Of a stretch of DNA of 58,586 nt, positions 9,974-19,014 are shown in pieces. The translations under genes and the position numbers were made by a program. This stretch comes from Syntrophaceae bacterium (GTDB lineage Bacteria > Desulfobacterota > BSN033 > UBA1163). The stretch spans positions 1 to 58,586 of the forward strand of contig JACAEV010000145.1 of NCBI GenBank assembly GCA_013388645.1, written 5' to 3'. The notes below the pieces were generated by a model. The model worked only from the letters and a program-made list of their open reading frames with translations, did not search any database and was not told where the DNA came from. Within the stretch, counting starts at the first letter, position 1. Every line of letters starts with the position of its first letter.

Positions 9974-11362
9974 ATGAAGTGCTACACAAAGACCATAGCA
10001 GAGATCAGGGACATGTATGATAACCGTCAAATAGAGCTTGATCCTCCCTATCAGCGGAAACCAGCATGGAAAACAAAACAAAGGAGACTGTTGCTCTCAT
10101 CATTGTTTAATGGAATTCCCATACCAGCATTAATATTTCATAAGCATTTCATCTCCAAGAAAATGAAAGATGTATATGATGTTCTGGACGGTAAGCAGCG
10201 CCTTGAAACCATCCTTCATTTTATTGGAAAAAAGGAGCTCAAAGATGAAGACGAGTTGTGGGTTGACTTTAAGAATCCAAAAACGGACAAAGATGATTAC
10301 CTCTATTTTGATGATCTACGCTTAAAAACAGTCAACAAAGAATACGAAAACATTCTCGAAAAATTCTTACAATACCCCATACCCATCATCGAATACGAAG
10401 GCGATCTATCAGATATATTTGGCCGTAATGTTGCATCAAAAGAGGTTTTTGTCCGAATTAACTCGACCGGGTCACCCCTTAAGAAAAACGAAATCAGACA
10501 CGCTTTGTGGTCAGGACTGTTCTTTGAACTTGGTACCCAGTTAGAGAAAAAGTATAAAAATCTCTTCCTGAGGTGGAAAGTCATTTCCAAAACAGATCTC
10601 GATAGGTATTTGTTCCATGAGTTCATTCTTGAGCTTTGTACGGCATGTTTCGAGGGTAATTATACCGATAAAAGAAAGAAGCTTGACGACCTATTGGCAC
10701 AGCACAAGTGGACCAAGAAGGAGATTAAGAAAGTCCAAAAGACATTCAATAAAGTGATTACTTGGATCAAGGAAATCTTTCCAGACGACCTCATCAAGGT
10801 CACAAGGTTTAAGAATAAATCGGATTTTTATTCCCTATTCATTGTCTTACTCAAGTTAGAACAAAAGGGCTATGTAACCAATGACAAAAAGACCAACAAG
10901 ATAGCAGGCCGATTTCTACTAACATTTTCAAAACAAACACAACAGTTAGACAGCAAATATTCTGAAAAGGTAATCACAGATATCAAGTTGTCAGAACACG
11001 AAAAGAAATTAGCTCCCTATATTAATTCGACCAGACAAGCGACAGACACCCAAAGGCACAGGGAAATTCGGGATTCTTATTTAATGTCAGTTCTCAAGGA
11101 CGGCTTTTTCCTCAAACCTAAAGACACAAGGAGGAGCTTTGATAAGAATGTTCGTGACATTCTATGGATCGAGCTTATGGAGAAAACTGATAGACCAAAA
11201 TGCCCAAATCCAACCAGAAACAAGAAATGCAAGAAATACCTGACCTACGACGATACTCAAGTAGATCATAAGAGGCCTTGGAGCAAGGGCGGTTCCAGCA
11301 AAAAAATCGGAAACGCCCAATTATTGTGTTCAACCTGCAATAGCAGCAAAGGAGATAGATGA
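9974..11362 (+). CDS. DUF262 domain plus C-terminal HNH endonuclease (GmrSD-like)
   Basis: ATG at 9974 with AAAGGAG RBS; N-term DPPYQRKPAWKTKQRRLLLSSLFNGIPIPALIF...DVLDGKQRLETI; C-term VDHKRPWSKGGSSKKIGNAQLLCSTCNSSKG. Confidence 0.85.
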   Translation: MKCYTKTIAEIRDMYDNRQIELDPPYQRKPAWKTKQRRLLLSSLFNGIPIPALIFHKHFISKKMKDVYDVLDGKQRLETILHFIGKKELKDEDELWVDFKNPKTDKDDYLYFDDLRLKTVNKEYENILEKFLQYPIPIIEYEGDLSDIFGRNVASKEVFVRINSTGSPLKKNEIRHALWSGLFFELGTQLEKKYKNLFLRWKVISKTDLDRYLFHEFILELCTACFEGNYTDKRKKLDDLLAQHKWTKKEIKKVQKTFNKVITWIKEIFPDDLIKVTRFKNKSDFYSLFIVLLKLEQKGYVTNDKKTNKIAGRFLLTFSKQTQQLDSKYSEKVITDIKLSEHEKKLAPYINSTRQATDTQRHREIRDSYLMSVLKDGFFLKPKDTRRSFDKNVRDILWIELMEKTDRPKCPNPTRNKKCKKYLTYDDTQVDHKRPWSKGGSSKKIGNAQLLCSTCNSSKGDR

Positions 11363-11484
11363 ACAAGCCAGGACATAAATTTATAGTCAAAGTAGTCCCA
11401 TCAGTGCATTGGCTAATAATGTTCCACTGGGCGAAGACATAAACTGCATCCTCGTAAAACCCGTATGAGAACGGGAGCTGAGTA

Positions 11485-14235
11485 GTGGAGAATAAGTCAA
11501 TTCTAAAAGAAATATTGGAAACCCCCAGACCTCTTTCCGAAGAACAAAAAAAGGCCGTCTTATCCGAGAGCAAATATCTCAGAATAGTTGCCGGTGCCGG
11601 TACTGGCAAGACAGAAACACTCACACGCCGTATCGCCTATCTCCTTCTTTATAAAGCACAAGAACCTGCTTCCATCGTGGCTTTCACTTTTACAGAACGG
11701 GCTGCGCAAGGCATGAAGAGCCGCATTTACGAGAGGGTGCGTCAACTCAAGGGTGAAGACGCCTGTGCTAAACTCGGAGAGATGTATGTGGGCACAATCC
11801 ATGGATATTGCCTTCAGATCCTTGAAGATAAGTTTGGCTATGGCGACTACGATCCGCTGGACGAAAATCAGGAGATGGCTTTTATTCTCCGAGAAGGGTG
11901 GGGCTTGGGCTTGACCAAGGACGGAGGCTACTCCAAGAATTGTGGCGAATTCTTAAGGAGTGTGGACGTCGTTTATAACGAACTTTTCTCTCATGAGAAC
12001 CTTGGCCAAAAAGCGCCAGATTTTTATAGACAGTTTACGAAATATGAAGAACTCCTCAAGAGACACAGGCTTATCACCTTTGGTCAAATGATCGCTCTTG
12101 CAGTGCAGAAACTGGAAACAAACCCAAAGATTCTCTCAAATATTAATCATCTAATAGTAGACGAATACCAAGATATTAACAGGGCCCAAGATAGACTCAT
12201 TCAGCTAATTGGGCGAAATGCCAGCACTTTTATAGTCGGTGATCCAAGACAAAGCATCTACCAATGGCGTGGCTCTGATGAAAGATGTTTCGAGGAATTT
12301 TTGAGAAATTTTCCAATATGCGAAAAGGTCAGCATCAAGGAAAACTGGAGGAGTGTGCCAGCCATCGTTAAGGCAGCAAATGGATTTGCTGAAAGCTTCG
12401 AGAGCACAAGGTATGAGCCGCTTGCGCCAACCCGTGAACAGACCAGCCCCGTTTATGTAACAGATTTCGATATGCCTGAGGACGAGGCCAAATGGATCGC
12501 AAGACAAATCAAAGAGTTGGTGGAAGAGAGAAAGGCATGCCGATATCCGGACATTGCCATACTGCTTCGGAGCGTATCAACCTCTGCGAAACCATTTCTT
12601 GACATCTTTCGTAACGAAGACATCCCCTACGTTGTCGGTGGGAAAATTGGATTATTTCAAAGGGACGAATCCCAGGCAGTTGGAAGATTGTTTGCGTGGC
12701 TCTATGAGTGGGGATTTTGGAAGGAAGGTTTCTTTGGAGAAGGTGGCTACATGGATGGTGATGACTTGCTGAAATCTGCAATAGAAAAATGGAGGTCTGT
12801 CAGCAAGTTGCGGGTGGAATCAAAAGACTTATCCAAGGCCCTAACGATATGGAAAGAAAACGTTCTGAACAACGCCTTCAAGAATTTCACGTCGATATAT
12901 CAAGAGCTCCTCATAACCCTCGGCTTTCTCAAACTCAACCCCGGTGATAAACTCCATGCGGCGATAATGGCAAACTTAGGCCGTTTCAATACATTACTCA
13001 CCGATTATGAAACATCCATTAGGTTAGGCGGTAGGAAACCTGACTGGCAAAATACTCTTAAGGGTCTCTGCTGGTATATGAACACATATGCCACCGGAGC
13101 CTATGAAGAGCAACCTACAGAGGATCTGCGTGGAATCGAAGCCGTTCAAGTCATGACGATCCACCAAGCAAAAGGGCTTGAGTGGCCTGTAGTATTTGTG
13201 CCTTGCTTGACAGCAAGAAGGTTTCCCACAAGCCGAACAGGCCAGAAACAACATTGGCACATCCCCAGAGATTTGGAGGGATTTGACGTAAAACGCTATG
13301 AAGGCGGGATTGAAGACGAGAAAAGGCTCTTTTATGTTGCCATTACCAGAGCCAAAGACGTTCTTTGTTTGAGTCATTTCAAGCGCCTGACCAACTCCCA
13401 AAGGCCAAGCCAATTTTTCAATGTGGTCAACGATCTTGCAAAAAGGATCGATCAAAATAAGGGCATCGATTCAGCACACCTCATAACAGATACTGAAAAT
13501 GATGAAATCCAAGCATTCTCTGCAGGAGAGATCATTACCTATCACAGATGCCCTTACCTTTACTGTCTCAGAGAGATGTGGGGCTATCAATCAGGTCTTG
13601 ACACGGAGATAGGATACGGGAAGAGCCTACACTATTGCCTTAGGTGCGTAAGTGAACTGATAAGAGAAGGAACAAACCCCGAAAAAGCCGTTCGAGAGAC
13701 AGTGAAGGAGAAATTCCACCTACCTTTTGCGGGTGGGAGGATGTTGGAGACGATGAGAGAGGCAGCCGAGAATATACTGACCCAGTTCGTTAAGCGTCAT
13801 GAGCAAGACATGCTCCGTATACAAGAGGTCGAAGCCAGACTCGAATTTCCACTTGAGAAAGCTACCATAACAGGAAGGGTCGACGTCATAATTAGGGGTA
13901 ATGATGATAAACCAAGCCTTGAAGTCCGAGACTACAAGACCTCCGATGCTGTAACTACGTTTAAAGAATTGTGCTTGCAACTTCAGCTCTATACATTAGG
14001 ATTGAAAAAACTTGAGCGGCCCGTTGACAGTGCATCCGTTGCATACCTTGATCCGAAACATAAAGGGAATGAGATTGAACCCGTCCCCATTCACCAGGAT
14101 GATTTGAAAGCAGCAGAACAAGAGGCTGAAAACAGCATTAGGGGCATTCGCAAAGCATCGTTTCCTCCAAAGCCGGGGGATCATTGCAAGAATGCTTGCG
14201 ACTTTCCGCAAATATGCAAATGGAGTAATGCTTGA
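11485..14235 (+). CDS. UvrD/PcrA/AddA-like SF1 helicase with C-terminal PD-(D/E)XK nuclease
   Basis: IVAGAGTGKTETLTRRIAYLL, LIVDEYQDINRAQ, GDPRQSIYQWRGS, VMTIHQAKGLEWPVVFV, LFYVAITRAKD; C-term GRVDVIIRG...LEVRDYKTS and terminal Cys motif CKNACDFPQIC. Confidence 0.93.
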   Translation: MENKSILKEILETPRPLSEEQKKAVLSESKYLRIVAGAGTGKTETLTRRIAYLLLYKAQEPASIVAFTFTERAAQGMKSRIYERVRQLKGEDACAKLGEMYVGTIHGYCLQILEDKFGYGDYDPLDENQEMAFILREGWGLGLTKDGGYSKNCGEFLRSVDVVYNELFSHENLGQKAPDFYRQFTKYEELLKRHRLITFGQMIALAVQKLETNPKILSNINHLIVDEYQDINRAQDRLIQLIGRNASTFIVGDPRQSIYQWRGSDERCFEEFLRNFPICEKVSIKENWRSVPAIVKAANGFAESFESTRYEPLAPTREQTSPVYVTDFDMPEDEAKWIARQIKELVEERKACRYPDIAILLRSVSTSAKPFLDIFRNEDIPYVVGGKIGLFQRDESQAVGRLFAWLYEWGFWKEGFFGEGGYMDGDDLLKSAIEKWRSVSKLRVESKDLSKALTIWKENVLNNAFKNFTSIYQELLITLGFLKLNPGDKLHAAIMANLGRFNTLLTDYETSIRLGGRKPDWQNTLKGLCWYMNTYATGAYEEQPTEDLRGIEAVQVMTIHQAKGLEWPVVFVPCLTARRFPTSRTGQKQHWHIPRDLEGFDVKRYEGGIEDEKRLFYVAITRAKDVLCLSHFKRLTNSQRPSQFFNVVNDLAKRIDQNKGIDSAHLITDTENDEIQAFSAGEIITYHRCPYLYCLREMWGYQSGLDTEIGYGKSLHYCLRCVSELIREGTNPEKAVRETVKEKFHLPFAGGRMLETMREAAENILTQFVKRHEQDMLRIQEVEARLEFPLEKATITGRVDVIIRGNDDKPSLEVRDYKTSDAVTTFKELCLQLQLYTLGLKKLERPVDSASVAYLDPKHKGNEIEPVPIHQDDLKAAEQEAENSIRGIRKASFPPKPGDHCKNACDFPQICKWSNA

Positions 14236-14312
14236 AGTGAGGTGAATGCCTCGCCCGATTGGCGCCATTTTTACCCGACAAGTATTTTGCCGGGTAGACC
14301 AAAGAGCGTAAG

Positions 14313-15068
14313 ATGTCCGACAATATCGTTGTTTGTAAGAATTGTGAAACGAAAAACCGGATACCAGGTCACTGGTCAGGCCGACGACCGATTTGTAGTG
14401 TATGCAAAGTTCCTTTTGGAGAAATAACCCTTTGCCTCAACCCAAGTTGTACAAAAAAGCTTAGGATTCCGGTCAACGAAGACATAAAAAGGGTGAAATG
14501 TCCAAGCTGTAATAGTTCATTCTTCTTGTGTTCGCCAACCGTCCCGCCAGGCTATGAGGAATTTGAGAACGCTGCCTATGTTGACATTGAAACAACGAGT
14601 TTAAGTCCTTCAGAAGGCATCATAACCGTCTTAGGAATATACCTTGTAGAAGGCTGTAGCCATTTGATCATCCAATTAACCGAGCACGAGTTGAACAAGG
14701 ACAAGCTTTTTAAAATAATGGACAAAAAGGAAGTGATCTATACATTTAATGGAAAGAGATTCGATCTTCCCTTTATTAAGGAATTTGTTGGTATTGACCT
14801 CTCCAAACACCATCATCATATAGACATCATGCGACTTTGTCATGACAACGGGTATCCTGGCGGACTAAAGCTCATCGAGCAGAGACTGGGGATTCAAAGA
14901 AAAAACAGTACCATTGATGGCAGAGAAGCCGTTAATCTTTGGAATAGGTGGAGATATGAGAAGGACAACCACGCGTTGTCTCAACTACTGGACTATAACA
15001 AAGAGGATGTGTTCAATCTCAGAACTCTCAGACTAAAATTAAAAAGGAATCATCGCCCGTTAATATAA
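14313..15068 (+). CDS. Zinc-ribbon protein with RNase H-like DEDD exonuclease domain (YprB/RNase_H_2-like)
   Basis: Paired CxxC motifs (CKNC, CSVC, CLNPSC, CPSC) then YVDIETTSLSPSEGIITVLGIY, YTFNGKRFDLPFI, LLDYNKEDVFNL. Confidence 0.75.
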   Translation: MSDNIVVCKNCETKNRIPGHWSGRRPICSVCKVPFGEITLCLNPSCTKKLRIPVNEDIKRVKCPSCNSSFFLCSPTVPPGYEEFENAAYVDIETTSLSPSEGIITVLGIYLVEGCSHLIIQLTEHELNKDKLFKIMDKKEVIYTFNGKRFDLPFIKEFVGIDLSKHHHHIDIMRLCHDNGYPGGLKLIEQRLGIQRKNSTIDGREAVNLWNRWRYEKDNHALSQLLDYNKEDVFNLRTLRLKLKRNHRPLI

Positions 15069-15129
15069 AGATGTCCCCCACTCACCAGTTTAGAGCGAAG
15101 CGAATTGCCATCTTAAGGAGGGGCCGTAC

Positions 15130-16410
15130 ATGAGCGAATATCGTTGTCCTCTTTGTGATCAACCGGTTTCTAAGGAACTTTATGAGAAGATAACAGGCAT
15201 CTGGAAGGAGAAGGAGCAAAAACTCGCCGACCTCAGGAAAAAAGAGCAGCAGCTCCGAGAACGTGAGAAATCGCTAAAGGAGTCCTATCAGAAAAAAGAA
15301 AGGAATATGCACGAGAAATTCACAGAAGAGACGGACCGGAAGTTGAAGCTTCAAGAAAGACAGTACAAATCTAAACTGCTCGCGATGAAAGAGAGAATCG
15401 ACAGAGAAAGGGAAAAAATAAAGAAAGACTATCAAAAGCAGTTGTCTGTAGCCGTGGATCAAACCCTCAAGTGTGAACAAGCAAAACAGAAAGAGAGGGA
15501 ACAGTTCTGGAAGGAGAAATTGAAACTTTCCACGCAAAAAGCGGTCGATGATGCAAAAAAGAGGCTCGCTTCAGACCGGAAACAGCTTGAAAAGAAGGAA
15601 AGACTTTGGAAGAACAGAAACGAGAGATTAGTGGAACAATACCGCTCTATGCAGAATAAGTACTCAGCCCAATTGGTCCGGGCCAACGACAAAATTAAAT
15701 CCTTAGAAGAACAGATAGCCAAGAACCAGACACCCCAGGTGTTAGGTCTGTTGGAGGAAAAGAGCTTTCTTGGCAAACTTCAAGGAACGTTCCCACACGA
15801 CAGATATGAGCATACTGGCAAGGGCGGTGACATCATTCACCATATCATCGAAAATGGAAAAGATGTGGGTCTCATAGTATATGAGCTAAAGAAAGTTGTG
15901 AGATTTAATCCCGACCATATTCGACAAACTCAGGAGGCAAAGCAAAGAAGGGAAGCAGATTACGGGATTCTGGTCACAAACGCCAAACGTTCGAAAGACG
16001 ATCCAGGGTTTTCACTCGCAAAGGGGATCATCGTAATACATCCTGCTGGAGTCATGGTCCTTGTTAAAATCCTCAGAGACCATCTCACTACTCTTGCGAG
16101 GTTGAGACTAACAGCGGACCAGAGAAAGAAGACAGTAGAGGCGGTGTTGGACCCCATCCAGAGTGCCAACTTTAAAAACACGATCGACACGATCATACAG
16201 GATACAATCGATCTTTATGAGGATATGAAGAAGGAGATTGATAAGCACATCAAAACATGGGAATTCAGGCTGAATAAGTACCGGGGAATAAATGCTAAAT
16301 CCACCGCAGTGGAAAGCCGGGTCCTTCATTTGCTGCATGAAGGACAGAGGAAAGGCAGAGCCGCATTGCCTGAAATTGTTCATATCCCTTTGCCAAATCA
16401 GATAAGATAG
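15130..16410 (+). CDS. DUF2130 family coiled-coil/PD-(D/E)XK-like protein
   Basis: N-term CPLCDQPV, long coiled coil, then GDIIHHIIENGKDVGLIVYELKKVVRFNPDHIRQTQEAKQRREADYGILVTNA. Confidence 0.8.
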   Translation: MSEYRCPLCDQPVSKELYEKITGIWKEKEQKLADLRKKEQQLREREKSLKESYQKKERNMHEKFTEETDRKLKLQERQYKSKLLAMKERIDREREKIKKDYQKQLSVAVDQTLKCEQAKQKEREQFWKEKLKLSTQKAVDDAKKRLASDRKQLEKKERLWKNRNERLVEQYRSMQNKYSAQLVRANDKIKSLEEQIAKNQTPQVLGLLEEKSFLGKLQGTFPHDRYEHTGKGGDIIHHIIENGKDVGLIVYELKKVVRFNPDHIRQTQEAKQRREADYGILVTNAKRSKDDPGFSLAKGIIVIHPAGVMVLVKILRDHLTTLARLRLTADQRKKTVEAVLDPIQSANFKNTIDTIIQDTIDLYEDMKKEIDKHIKTWEFRLNKYRGINAKSTAVESRVLHLLHEGQRKGRAALPEIVHIPLPNQIR

Positions 16411-16601
16411 AGAAGCCAGGTATATTCTCCAAGATCTAATTTATAAAGGGCTTTATCTATTGGCCTTGGCGCGTAATCATGTGAAATTGCTTAAGAGCAA
16501 AATTTTTGGTATAAATACGGTAAGTTGCAAGGGCAATTGTTGTCTCAGGGCAAAGGTGAACGGAGTTAGTTCATGAGGGAAGCTTCCCTGCCGATGAGCA
16601 A

Positions 16602-17861
16602 GTGTTGATTCTGCCAATGGACAACGCCTGGAGGTGGGCTTTCGGGGTGATGGCCAAAAATTCTTACTTATTAACCGACGGGGGTTTAAAGAACACGGCG
16701 AGCCATGTTCAAAAGAAGGGATTTGAATCTGACACAAAAACCTTGCGAAAGAAGGTTATCCAATCCCTGAAAAAGCAAGGGTTCCTCTTTGACGGACAAA
16801 AGATTAGTCTTCCCGAATATATTGATAAGGAAGGAATTCGACAGCTTCATCAAGAAGCCGTCCAAACAAGAATAGCGCGGTCTAAGGAGGGGCTCATTCG
16901 CCGTGAGGCTCGCTTGCTCTCATACATTGCTTCGGGCAGAGAAGTGGATCCTGATAAGATCTCTCCCAGGCTGGTTGAGGTGAAACCGAACACGGAGAAC
17001 GAGCTGCTTTTTAGGTATGCTACCCTCCATTGGAGCATACCTGTTTCTTCCGGATATGGAAGGCGCCTAAGATTTCTCATCTTTGACCAGAATAATGGCA
17101 AACTCATCGGTCTTTTTGGGCTTGGCGACCCGGTTTTCAGCCTCGCAGCAAGGGATAAATGGGTTGGCTGGAATAAAGAACAAAGAGGAGAAAGATTGAA
17201 ACACGTAATGGATGCGTTCGTTCTGGGTGCCCTTCCGCCTTACTCCTACCTTATATGTGGGAAACTGGTTGCGATGCTTCTCGCGAGCGATGAGGTGCGC
17301 GAGGCATTTCGCAAGAAGTATTCAGGACAAACGTCCCTGATTAATCGGGAAAGCTTTGATGGAAGACTTGTTTTGATTACAACAACCTCAGCGCTTGGCC
17401 GGTCTTCAATATATAATCGCGTGAACTGCAATGGAAGGGGATTGTTCCATCGTATTGGATATACGTCGGGGTCAGGGGAGTTCCATTTTGCAAACGGTCT
17501 TTATACTGAGCTTAGCCGCTTCGCTGGCCTTCATTGTCAGCCGACGGCCAAACAAGAGCGCTGGGGTGTGGGATTTCGAAACAGGAGAGAGATCGTACGC
17601 AAGGTCCTTTCTTTGCTTGGCCTTCCTGATAATCTGATCTACCATCAAGTGCAGCGGGAAGTCTTTGCAATCCCTTTGGCCGCGAACACCCAGCAGTTTC
17701 TTCGGGGAGAACATGAGCGGGTTCTATGGTATCATATGTCGGTTCAAGAGATATTTGATTATTTCAAAGACCGCTGGCTCATGGGAAGGGCAGAGCGGGA
17801 TTCAAGCTATCGCAAATTTAGATCTTCATCCTATGCCTTATGGATGAAGAAAGAGGATTAA
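16602..17861 (+). CDS. DUF4338 / DruA-like protein
   Basis: LRFLIFDQNNGKLIGLFGLGDPVFSLAARDKWVGWNKEQRGERLKHVMDAFVLGALPPYSYLICGKLVAMLLAS matches the DUF4338/DruA pattern. Confidence 0.7.
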   Translation: MLILPMDNAWRWAFGVMAKNSYLLTDGGLKNTASHVQKKGFESDTKTLRKKVIQSLKKQGFLFDGQKISLPEYIDKEGIRQLHQEAVQTRIARSKEGLIRREARLLSYIASGREVDPDKISPRLVEVKPNTENELLFRYATLHWSIPVSSGYGRRLRFLIFDQNNGKLIGLFGLGDPVFSLAARDKWVGWNKEQRGERLKHVMDAFVLGALPPYSYLICGKLVAMLLASDEVREAFRKKYSGQTSLINRESFDGRLVLITTTSALGRSSIYNRVNCNGRGLFHRIGYTSGSGEFHFANGLYTELSRFAGLHCQPTAKQERWGVGFRNRREIVRKVLSLLGLPDNLIYHQVQREVFAIPLAANTQQFLRGEHERVLWYHMSVQEIFDYFKDRWLMGRAERDSSYRKFRSSSYALWMKKED

Positions 17862-17865
17862 AAAA

Positions 17866-19014
17866 ATGGGAACCGAAGAGACCCCCTTTGTCGATCTTCC
17901 CGCCGCACTGGTGGAAGAAGTTCTCCAGCAGACGGCAGAGGTAAGCGAGATTCTTCTTGAGTCATTCAAGAAGGTCAAGGCTGATAAGGATAGTTTCAAG
18001 AAGCAGATACAAGAAAAGGATCTGGTGGGGAACGAATCCTCCCTCGGATACCCTCCCTTACCCACCACGTGCGGAGCTGATGGTTCCTACGGGATCGAAC
18101 GCCTCTTAACTGCGGATCTTGTGGCAGCCGCAGCCGTGGCGGTTGAAGGACTGACGCCACCATCTGAGAAGAGGCACTGGGAACAGCCAAGGCACACAAC
18201 TTATGTGAAACCCGAAACACATCATCCAGACACGGCCACTGTGGTAAGAGCCATCATGATCGGGAGCGAGCTGGTTTTAGCCGGTAAAGCACCTCACGAC
18301 TTGATCATGATTGATGGGTCCCTCACCATTCCGATCATCTATTTCAACCAGGCAATAAGTAAAGCTCATGAAGCCCCAGAGCTCCAATGCTCAAGAGATT
18401 TCATCGAGAGAATTTCCGACTTCCTGGAGGCTTATGCCTCGATATTGGCATCCGAGCGATCGGATAGAAATTTCAGTGGTCTGCCAAAATATTCCACTCG
18501 GCGTGAAATTGGGCGACTCTTGGGATGGCCTCCACAATACGATGACAGAAGCATGCTGACCTTTCTTCTCAATCCTGGCGAATTCACGAAGCCTATGACC
18601 ATGGAACAACCTGAGCAGAGATGGCACCTTTACACCAGCAACTTGCCGGGGGCAATGCAGACTAAAGCAAGCGAACTGGCTGAGATCATTATCAACAATT
18701 TGGAGCAGGTTTCTATTCTCTACTATAAACCACACGATTGGATACCGGCCCTTCGCATTGAAGTCCCCAAGGCCGTTGCAACCAATAAACACCGACTTGC
18801 CATTGTCCTTCAGGGAATCAAACACCAGTGTGCCACTCCTTCGATGTTGGAACCTTATCCCCTGTATCTTGCCGACAGAACAGTTAAGGCCCTTGTTCGC
18901 GCAATCCCCACCTTTCGTCAGGTGACCACGCAAAGAATTTCTGAGAAGTACACCGGGAATATCGGAGAGGTTTTTATGGCCATGCACGGCTATCGCACCG
19001 AATCAGGGAGGTGA
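17866..19014 (+). CDS. NurA-like 5'-3' nuclease
   Basis: CGADGSYGIERLLTADLVAAAAVAVEG near the N-terminus and DLIMIDGSLTIPIIYFNQAI; directly upstream of HerA. Confidence 0.65.
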   Translation: MGTEETPFVDLPAALVEEVLQQTAEVSEILLESFKKVKADKDSFKKQIQEKDLVGNESSLGYPPLPTTCGADGSYGIERLLTADLVAAAAVAVEGLTPPSEKRHWEQPRHTTYVKPETHHPDTATVVRAIMIGSELVLAGKAPHDLIMIDGSLTIPIIYFNQAISKAHEAPELQCSRDFIERISDFLEAYASILASERSDRNFSGLPKYSTRREIGRLLGWPPQYDDRSMLTFLLNPGEFTKPMTMEQPEQRWHLYTSNLPGAMQTKASELAEIIINNLEQVSILYYKPHDWIPALRIEVPKAVATNKHRLAIVLQGIKHQCATPSMLEPYPLYLADRTVKALVRAIPTFRQVTTQRISEKYTGNIGEVFMAMHGYRTESGR

